Shown here one piece after another: positions 53,491-59,781 of a stretch of 59,781 nt of DNA. A program made the translations under genes and the position numbers. The stretch covers positions 1 to 59,781 of the forward strand of contig JADFZU010000012.1 in assembly GCA_015232365.1 (NCBI GenBank), read 5' to 3'. The notes beneath the pieces are model-generated. The model saw only the letters and a list, made by a program, of their open reading frames with translations, did no database searches and was not told where the DNA came from. This stretch comes from Magnetococcales bacterium (GTDB lineage Bacteria > Pseudomonadota > Magnetococcia > Magnetococcales > JADFYX01). Numbering within the stretch: the stretch's first letter is position 1; each line of letters opens with the position of its first letter.

Positions 53491-55077
53491 ATGGCTACAG
53501 AGCAGCTTTCTTTTGATGTGGTGATTGTTGGTGGTGGTGCTGCCGGGTTGGGGGCGGCTATCCGTCTGCGGCAACTGGCCATCTCGTCTGGTCAGGATCT
53601 ATCGGTCTGCCTGCTTGAGAAAGGGGCTACCATTGGTGCACACATCCTCTCTGGAGCGATTCTGGACCCACGGGCTTTGAATAGCCTTATCCCTGACTGG
53701 AAAAAGCGTAAACCTCCGATTACCCAACTGGTTGCTGAGGAAAAATTTCTTTTTTTAACCAAGAAAAACTCCTTCCACCTCTCCCCAGGCCATTTTAATA
53801 ATTCTGGCTGTTATGTGGTCAGCCTTGGTGAGGTTAACCAGTGGATGGCACAAGAGGCAGAAGAGTTGGGGGTTGAGATCTATCCCGGTTTTACCGCTGC
53901 TAAGTTAATCACTGACGAAAAAGGCTCTGTTGCCGGGGTTGTTACCGGAGAGATGGGAGTTGATAGAGCAGGCAATAAAAAAGCCAATTATCAACCTGGA
54001 ATAGAGATCAAAGCCCGGCAAACCATCTTTGCCGAAGGCTGCAGGGGTCATTTAAGCCAGGAGCTTATAAGCCGTTTTAAACTGGACCATAACCGCCAGC
54101 CACAAAGTTATAGTTTGGGCATTAAAGAGCTTTGGGAAGTTGATTCAAAAGCTTTCAAAACCGGATCAACAACCCACACTGTTGGCTGGCCCCTTAAAAG
54201 CAACTGCTATGGCGGTGGTTTTATCTACCATCAAACCAAGAGTAGAGTCGCAATCGGCCTGGTTATTGGCCTGAATTACCAAAACCAAAATATTGACCCT
54301 TTCTTTGAAATGCAAAAGTTTAAAACCCATAAAATCAATAAAGAGTTGCTGCAAGGTGGGCGACGTATTGCTTATGGAGCCAGAACAATAAATACAGGTG
54401 GAGTTCAATCTTTGCCAAAACTCTCTTTTCCCGGAGGTTTATTGGTGGGGGATGGGGCTGGAATGTTGGATGTGGGACGAATGAAAGGGATACATACAGC
54501 AATTTACTCCGGGCAGTTGGCTGGAGAGGCTATATTCTCAGCACTAGGGGCAGAAAACAGCACTGTTCCACTTGAGGTGACATCATATGAAGCAAATTTG
54601 AGAGCTAGCTGGATTGGTAAAGATCTATTCAAAAGCCGTAATATTCGTCCAGCTTTCAAATGGGGTCTTTGGCCAGGGCTGCTCTACTCTTGGGTGGATA
54701 AGTCACTGCTTAGAGGTTGTGCCCCATGGAACTTGCACCATAGCCGTATGAGTTATAGAATTGATCAACACACAGTAGAGAGGGCAGAGCATCCTGACTA
54801 TCCACAGGCTGATGGCTCTTTAACATTTGACAAACACTCATCCCTGCAACATTCTGCTCTATCACCTATAGAAAATCAACCCAACCATCTGCAAACTGAA
54901 TTTATTGACAACCGCTCAAACCAGCTTAGAAAATATTGTCCGGCAGGAGTTTTTTCGCCTGTTATGACCCAGACAAACTGCATACACTGCAAAACCTGCG
55001 ACATCAAAGATTTTGACAAAAATTTAAGATGGAGACCGCCAGAAGCTGGCTCTGGAGCAAATTATGTTGCTATGTAG
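53491..55077 (+). CDS. Electron transfer flavoprotein-ubiquinone oxidoreductase
   Basis: A 528-residue ETF:quinone oxidoreductase. The FAD-binding N-terminus has VVIVGGGAAGLGAAIRLRQL at about 10-29 and LLEKGATIGAHILSGAILDP at about 41-60. The central membrane-associated and quinone-binding part has GGRRIAYGARTINTGG near 290. FAD contacts recur in GLLVGDGAGMLDVGRMKGIH near 318. The C-terminal [4Fe-4S] site is CPAGVFSP, then TNCIHCKTCDIKDF, four cysteines in family spacing. It passes electrons from ETF to ubiquinone, so the cell respires fatty or amino acids. No etfAB is nearby. A perfect terminator overlaps the stop codon. No clear RBS. Confidence 0.95.
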   Translation: MATEQLSFDVVIVGGGAAGLGAAIRLRQLAISSGQDLSVCLLEKGATIGAHILSGAILDPRALNSLIPDWKKRKPPITQLVAEEKFLFLTKKNSFHLSPGHFNNSGCYVVSLGEVNQWMAQEAEELGVEIYPGFTAAKLITDEKGSVAGVVTGEMGVDRAGNKKANYQPGIEIKARQTIFAEGCRGHLSQELISRFKLDHNRQPQSYSLGIKELWEVDSKAFKTGSTTHTVGWPLKSNCYGGGFIYHQTKSRVAIGLVIGLNYQNQNIDPFFEMQKFKTHKINKELLQGGRRIAYGARTINTGGVQSLPKLSFPGGLLVGDGAGMLDVGRMKGIHTAIYSGQLAGEAIFSALGAENSTVPLEVTSYEANLRASWIGKDLFKSRNIRPAFKWGLWPGLLYSWVDKSLLRGCAPWNLHHSRMSYRIDQHTVERAEHPDYPQADGSLTFDKHSSLQHSALSPIENQPNHLQTEFIDNRSNQLRKYCPAGVFSPVMTQTNCIHCKTCDIKDFDKNLRWRPPEAGSGANYVAM

Positions 55078-55118
55078 CATGGATATTTTATTAAATATCC
55101 ATGCTACACTCTTTTTTT
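55074..55118 (+). terminator. Rho-independent terminator of ETF-QO gene
   Basis: A perfect 15-bp stem, GTAGCATGGATATTT and AAATATCCATGCTAC, with a 4-base loop, is followed by ACTC and seven Ts. The left arm begins at the stop codon itself. The hairpin may work on both strands, but only the plus strand has the T tract. Confidence 0.9.
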
Positions 55119-55164
55119 AGTATGATCTGTAGTTAACAAACAAACCCGGATAGCCGGACAATAA

Positions 55165-56844
55165 ATGGCAAAAATCCTAAATAAATTCAGTAAATTTGCG
55201 ATAACTATACTACGTTTAGTCGCTGCTGGGGTTGTTGCTGCTGCTCCAAAGATCAAACTCAAAAATAAAGAGGCTGATGCTCAGGATTGGAAACGGCGTA
55301 AAGCAGAGGTGCTCTGGAAAGAGGCTGTAGAGATACAGAATACCGGTAATTTTGTTAAAGCATTGGAGAAGTGGACAGAATCAGCAAAATTTGAGTCGGA
55401 TAGTAGTGAGCCTCGTCTTGATTGTCTTGCCAATATATATAACGAAATTGGCTACTGTAACTACAGAAACCGCAATTTTGCCGCCTCTAAAGAGTATTAT
55501 GAGCTATCCCTGGCAACCTACAATAAGTTAAGTGTATTCAAGGGTGCTAGCACAGCTTACACAATGAACAACTACGCTCTATTACTCCTTGAGGTCGGAG
55601 AGGTAATAGAGGCAGAGAAGCTTATCAAGCACTCACTTAAAATTTTAGAAAAAAGTGTTGGTGAGGAGTCTCCGCTTCTTGCCTATATTTTAAATAATAT
55701 GGCAAGGGCATATAACAGCTTAAATCAGTACGATGAAGCGGAGAAAATTCTTAATCGGGCATTGAAAATTGAAGCAAAGATGATGGTCAACTCTTCTCCT
55801 GAGGTTACAACTACTCTGGAATTACTGGCTGTTTCCTATTTTAATCAGAAAAAATATAAACTTGCTGAACAGCTATTTATTCAGGTGGTTAAGCAGCGTG
55901 AAGAGACAAAAGGTAAAGAGCATGTAGCCGTGATCTCAGCTCTATTTGCCCTGGGTAATTTTTACTCTGATATAGGCGAGTACGATAAAAGTGAACAGCC
56001 AATAAGTCGCTGCTTGAATATTTTAGAGATCAACTATGGGGCTGACCACCATTTTTTGGGGGTATTTTTAAATCAATTAGGTTGGGTGTCGACTCATAGA
56101 GGTCAGCTAGATCAAGCCGAAATGTATTTTAACAGTGCTCTTGCAATTGCAGAAAAATATGTTGAAGAGCACAGGATAGAGCTGGCAGTTACTCTCTATA
56201 ACAGTGCCCTTTTGGATTGTAGAAAAGATAGTTATGATCAGGCATGGAATAAGCTTGTTAGGGCTATGGCTCTATTTGCATCCACTCATAAAGTTGACTA
56301 TATGCCAGTAATAGAGTACGCCATTGCTATTATGCTGGAGAGACGTAATCAGAACAATTTAGCGGTATTTTTTGCCAAAATTTCAATACAAGACTCCATG
56401 GACCGCCTGGAGTATGATCTACTCAAACCTTTCTTACCACGCTGGCTTTTTTTTCCACCAGATAGTGTATCTGTTTTTTTAAACAGATTATTGGTATCTC
56501 TGGGCCGCCTAGGTGAAGCCCAGGCCATGTATATAAAACTTGATCCATGGCGTATACCTGCCTCAAATTTACATGGAAAAATACGCAAACACCTGATTAA
56601 GTACTGGGGCCTGAATGATGTTGAGAAAGTTTGGGAGAGCCACTATAAAGCCTGGCTGCGTCAGGCACGGTTATGTGGTGAGAACCTCGATACCAAAGAT
56701 AGTGATGATTCACAAGATAGCTCCATAGAGCCTGTCAAAAAATCTGAATACAACTCTATAGATGAATTGGTTGCTGGTTTGGCAGCACTACTGGAAAAAT
56801 TTAGAGTTGCCAAAGTTATGATAAAACCACTCAGTGATAACTAG
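55165..56844 (+). CDS. Tetratricopeptide repeat protein
   Basis: A 559-residue protein. An N-terminal hydrophobic helix (about 10-28, ILRLVAAGVVAAAP) may anchor it in the membrane. From about 50 to 400 it has eight or more TPR units in the kinesin-light-chain style, for example YNEIGYCNYRNRNFAASKEY, LLAYILNNMARAYNSLNQYD and GVFLNQLGWVSTHRGQLDQA. The C-terminal part (400-510) is helical without repeats and the end is acidic. TPR proteins are scaffolds; no partner is evident. It starts 47 bp beyond a strong terminator and is followed by the 188-residue gene, 12 bp on. Confidence 0.85.
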   Translation: MAKILNKFSKFAITILRLVAAGVVAAAPKIKLKNKEADAQDWKRRKAEVLWKEAVEIQNTGNFVKALEKWTESAKFESDSSEPRLDCLANIYNEIGYCNYRNRNFAASKEYYELSLATYNKLSVFKGASTAYTMNNYALLLLEVGEVIEAEKLIKHSLKILEKSVGEESPLLAYILNNMARAYNSLNQYDEAEKILNRALKIEAKMMVNSSPEVTTTLELLAVSYFNQKKYKLAEQLFIQVVKQREETKGKEHVAVISALFALGNFYSDIGEYDKSEQPISRCLNILEINYGADHHFLGVFLNQLGWVSTHRGQLDQAEMYFNSALAIAEKYVEEHRIELAVTLYNSALLDCRKDSYDQAWNKLVRAMALFASTHKVDYMPVIEYAIAIMLERRNQNNLAVFFAKISIQDSMDRLEYDLLKPFLPRWLFFPPDSVSVFLNRLLVSLGRLGEAQAMYIKLDPWRIPASNLHGKIRKHLIKYWGLNDVEKVWESHYKAWLRQARLCGENLDTKDSDDSQDSSIEPVKKSEYNSIDELVAGLAALLEKFRVAKVMIKPLSDN

Positions 56845-56856
56845 AAAGCCATAAAC

Positions 56857-57423
56857 ATGGAACTTGCTACAGCTATTATTTCTCAGCATAACCTGCCTAA
56901 AGGTTGGCTTGAGGAGATTTTACTGCTGCTGCCAGAAAATATTAAACTAGAGATCTTTTATGTTGGTTCTGGAACCATGTTGGTAGATACCCCCCCCCGC
57001 AGCCCACATATTAAAAAAATATTATATTGCAGCCACAGCCATAGAGTATTAAACGGTCCTAAACCAGGAGAAGATATGGTGGCAGGAGGGCTGCTTGATC
57101 TTGGTGGGATGGTGGTCAGGAGTCAATATTTATTGTCTTTGCCCCAGAGCAACTTGCCACTAAAACCGACAAAATCCAAACTCAAAGAGATCGGACTGAT
57201 TCTTGACCCAGATCCAGAACGAATGGTTGAAGGGTTGCGGGTGGCTACCGGTTTAGCTGGTTGCAACCACCAGATGGTGCTGTTTTATCACAAAAAGAGC
57301 CTTGACAAACCTTGCAAAGAGGCCAAAACCTACATTGAGGCGTTAACAATGTTAGGGGCTGAATTTCAAACTACCCAACCACCATATGAATGGTTTACTG
57401 GTGATTTTTTAATTAGGATATAG
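56857..57423 (+). CDS. Unknown protein, possible DsrE-like C-terminus
   Basis: A 188-residue soluble protein of unknown function. The N-terminal part has ILYCSHSHRVLNG near 55, and the C-terminal part (about 112-175) has an alternating helix-strand pattern, GLRVATGLAGCNHQMVLFYH near 128, which recalls DsrE/TusD-like small oxidoreductases. The likeness is a fold impression only. It follows the TPR gene by 12 bp and converges with the FHA-phosphatase gene, whose stop lies 1 bp away. Probably co-transcribed with the TPR gene. Confidence 0.6.
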   Translation: MELATAIISQHNLPKGWLEEILLLLPENIKLEIFYVGSGTMLVDTPPRSPHIKKILYCSHSHRVLNGPKPGEDMVAGGLLDLGGMVVRSQYLLSLPQSNLPLKPTKSKLKEIGLILDPDPERMVEGLRVATGLAGCNHQMVLFYHKKSLDKPCKEAKTYIEALTMLGAEFQTTQPPYEWFTGDFLIRI

Positions 57424-57424
57424 A

Positions 57425-58879
57425 CTATATATTATTTAATAAATCCAATAAATCAGGCTCTACGGAGTAGTTAAACGGCACTATCTTGTCCCTTATTTGG
57501 AAAAAAATGCTAATCTGATTGGTTCTTCCGCTAAATACAATATGGTGGTCTTTTATATCACCAGCATCCAACCAGACTGAGACATCTTCTGACAAAGGGT
57601 TGTGAGCAACAATAAATGGTGTGTCTGGGGAAACTTTTAAACCTTTTCTCAACCTTACTACATCCATTTTAGTATATCCAGAAGGGTAGCCAGGGCGTCG
57701 CAAACGGTTCCAGATAAGCTCTCTTATCAAACCGGGATATTGATAGATGTTGATCAAAAGATCTTGGGTTATTTTAGCTTTTGGCGGGGCGGCATGACAG
57801 ACGATAAATTGCTCTGATTTGACAACATAGGGAAGATTGTTATAGAACCTTACAAACTCCTCTTTATACTTCTCGCCACGTATTTTTCTAAGTTGGTGTT
57901 CCCAAATGATACCTTGAGGAATTCCAGCTTTGCTTACATCCTTGGAAAAGCTGTCATGATTACCACATAAATAAAAAATTTGTGATGGGAAACGAATTTT
58001 TAATTTAAAAATAAAATCCATCATTAATAGAGAATTCTCCATATCCTCCATCTCACCATCAACTTCCGAGTGAACGGCATCACCCAATAGGATAAGATAG
58101 ATTAGCCCTTGCTCTAACGCTTCAAGAAAATGGTTCTCACTTAAAATTTTTACCAAATTTCTTACTTGGCTATGCAGATCTCCAATAATTAGTGGAGATA
58201 GTCCCTCAGGGGGAATAATCAGACCGCCAGGCTTGCCGCGGTTATCCAGAGGGCGACTGGAATCTTGCTCTAGGATTGAGTTAACCTGCCTTATCTGGTC
58301 TAAAGCCTCACCTTGGGGCAAGAGCTGAATGGGGCCACCATAAATCTCTCTTATCTTTGCTAAACGGCTCATTCTTTGAGAGACAATTTTCTCCTCCTCC
58401 AGATTATCACCTAGTGGGGCTATATATGTACCTGAAGAGTCTGTCTGATCTTTAAAAATAAAAAAATCGCCGCCATTAACTACAGTTAAATGCTGTTTTG
58501 AGACATCTTTTGGAAAATGAAAAAATGATTGTTGTTCTGCGTTACCACGGCCAAGAACAATAGAGTCACCAGGCTCTAAACGAAAAAATCCGCTCGGCTC
58601 TTTAAAATATTTGTCTGGATCGATAATTATAAATATATTTGACTTGATGGAGAGTGATGGGTCTAAGAGGAACTCTTGACAGATCCACAGCTCCCGGCCT
58701 TTTTTCTGTTTTCCTAAAACAACCCGAAAGGCCCGGTCGGAAATTGGAACCTTGATTTCATCACCTTTAAGATGAACTTCACCACTGAGATCAACTTCAT
58801 CGTAGGTTTTTGGTCTGATGAATGTGGCTTTTAATTTTTGAAAAAAACCCTCTTTTTTTAGGGGGGGCAGGGTATTCAT
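57425..58879 (-). CDS. FHA domain-metallophosphoesterase fusion
   Basis: A 484-residue soluble protein. The N-terminal part (about 95-165) is an FHA-type phosphothreonine-binding domain: LGRGNAEQQ near 110, DVSKQHLTVVNGGDFFIFKD near 122 and TDSSGTYIAPL near 142. The C-terminal phosphatase (about 225-470) has canonical LIIGDLHSQ, LLGDAVHSEVDG, YLCGNHDS and a FIVCHAAPP box, but the final GH motif is FIVAHNP (Ala in place of Gly). It may bind a phosphothreonine protein and then dephosphorylate it or an adjacent site, so it could oppose a Ser/Thr kinase; no such kinase is in the window. The RBS is weak. Confidence 0.85.
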   Translation of the reverse strand: MNTLPPLKKEGFFQKLKATFIRPKTYDEVDLSGEVHLKGDEIKVPISDRAFRVVLGKQKKGRELWICQEFLLDPSLSIKSNIFIIIDPDKYFKEPSGFFRLEPGDSIVLGRGNAEQQSFFHFPKDVSKQHLTVVNGGDFFIFKDQTDSSGTYIAPLGDNLEEEKIVSQRMSRLAKIREIYGGPIQLLPQGEALDQIRQVNSILEQDSSRPLDNRGKPGGLIIPPEGLSPLIIGDLHSQVRNLVKILSENHFLEALEQGLIYLILLGDAVHSEVDGEMEDMENSLLMMDFIFKLKIRFPSQIFYLCGNHDSFSKDVSKAGIPQGIIWEHQLRKIRGEKYKEEFVRFYNNLPYVVKSEQFIVCHAAPPKAKITQDLLINIYQYPGLIRELIWNRLRRPGYPSGYTKMDVVRLRKGLKVSPDTPFIVAHNPLSEDVSVWLDAGDIKDHHIVFSGRTNQISIFFQIRDKIVPFNYSVEPDLLDLLNNI

Positions 58880-59130
58880 TTACATTTCGCCTTAGTCTAA
58901 TACTCTTACAAATAGTACTGACGGTGAAATATTCTACCGCAAATCACCACATATTACGAATCTTAAAGTTTTAGATTTCCAACTATTTATATGAGATCCT
59001 TTAACCATCCTAATATTTTGATAAAACAGCAAATTCTACAGCAAGTTAATGATACATTACTTGTGCTACACAATCAAAGATCTAAAATTCTGGAAATTAA
59101 AATGTATATTTAACAGACCGTATTAAATAG

Positions 59131-59346
59131 TCAGCGGGGACGAAAAAAAAGCGAGACAAACACACAGACAGCTCCGCCAATATACAGTTTTGCAGATAAG
59201 ACAATAACCCCCATGGTATTTTCAATATTATTTATAATTTTTGGCTCGGAATCCAAAATCAAGGCTCCGGCAAGAACCAACAGAAATCCACCTATAAATA
59301 GCAATTTTTTCAACCATTTGAGAAACAGATAAATATTGCGGTTCAT
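59131..59346 (-). CDS. Small two-helix membrane protein
   Basis: A 71-residue protein with two hydrophobic helices (about 13-32 and 44-66) and a basic N-terminus. I recognise no family. The ATG follows ACCGG, a weak site. It is the last coding region I can support and has no close neighbour. Confidence 0.45.
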   Translation of the reverse strand: MNRNIYLFLKWLKKLLFIGGFLLVLAGALILDSEPKIINNIENTMGVIVLSAKLYIGGAVCVFVSLFFRPR

Positions 59347-59781
59347 AACCGGTCTCGCATCAGCAAAAATGCGGTAAAATAGAGAGGTGGCTTTGTGTAA
59401 ATTATAGCAGATTATAGGAAATCATACCACATAGTTAAAAAAAACGCTGTAAAAACCAGCCCAACTATGAATTTTTCCAACCAATAGCAGCAGTTATTCT
59501 TCTTTATATATTCTGTCTGGCAACATAGATAACAGAATAACACCGCTCAATCTGAGGAAGGTGGAACTTTATATATTAAACTTGGTTGGTTATAGGCTAG
59601 AAAATCAACTTTTATAAGCAGATATCAACTATGGAAACAGCAGAAATAGATTTATCAAGGAGTTGTTGCGACTAAAATATAGATGTAGGTTAGAACAAAA
59701 CTAGCTAGAATTACTTCTACTATATAATATTTCATCATCTCAAAATCCTAACCCCCCTTTTTTTTGCTAGAGTTTGTATAG
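59347..59781. other. AT-rich end of the window
   Basis: The last 435 bp hold no ORF or repeat I can support. The edge cuts any feature that continues beyond it. Confidence 0.5.

Noticed and set aside
1-59781. tRNA, rRNA, or intact IS element
   Set aside because: No cloverleaf with a T-loop GTTCGAATC-type signature, no rRNA sequence, and no transposase reading frame was seen on either strand.

Overview
The window reads as a chromosomal segment of an AT-rich, Gram-negative, respiring bacterium, most likely a proteobacterium. Evidence: RpoH-type (sigma-32) heat-shock promoter sequences before dnaK and the dnaJ-like gene, an ETF:ubiquinone oxidoreductase, a lipobox lipoprotein, an Aas-type phospholipid repair enzyme, an AmpG-like permease and many two-component proteins. 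Bacteriohemerythrins and large multi-domain sensors suggest a motile microaerophile, in the style of Magnetococcia or of delta- or gammaproteobacteria, but the sequence alone does not fix the class. No rRNA, tRNA, CRISPR array or intact mobile element was seen.

Layout. 0-4.1 kb: an ATP-grasp amidoligase operon (glutathione-synthetase-like ligase, RimB-like protease, inactive transglutaminase with 7TM, second ATP-grasp). 4.3-8.3 kb: lipoprotein, DUF389 membrane protein, hemerythrin-PilZ-like protein. 8.7-13.1 kb: heat-shock module (dnaK, a small Cys protein, grpE, convergent CbpA-type dnaJ). 13.1-28.4 kb: a dense signalling island with hybrid kinases, a decayed kinase/regulator remnant, a hemerythrin-PAS-kinase, three proteins sharing an unusual insertion-containing receiver domain, a receiver-adenylate cyclase and a receiver-PAS-GGDEF-EAL protein. 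28.5-40 kb: pyrimidine-dimer-glycosylase-like protein, two membrane glycosyltransferase-like proteins, an HD-GYP variant, SGNH hydrolase, M49-like peptidase, AmpG-like permease. 40-45 kb: a C-terminally truncated tyrosine recombinase next to a 20-bp hairpin, a mini zinc-finger protein, M23 peptidase, two-CW protein, SUMF1-like protein. 45-59 kb: Aas, two divergent paralogous metallophosphoesterases, uvrB, polysaccharide-deacetylase-like protein, ETF-QO, TPR protein, a small unknown, and an FHA-metallophosphoesterase.

How it fits together. The signalling island probably links oxygen or redox input (hemerythrin-kinase) and other PAS/GAF inputs to two second messengers, cAMP and c-di-GMP; the hemerythrin-PilZ-like protein at 7.5 kb and the HD-GYP protein at 33 kb could belong to the same network. 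The heat-shock module is an ordinary chaperone set with an unusual cysteine-bearing DnaK tail and a four-cysteine miniprotein inserted before grpE.

An interspersed repeat of about 110 bp occurs five times in intergenic DNA, always in the same orientation. Each full copy is a long imperfect palindrome, comparable in style to ERIC-like elements. One copy carries an insertion, itself a hairpin, at the apex.
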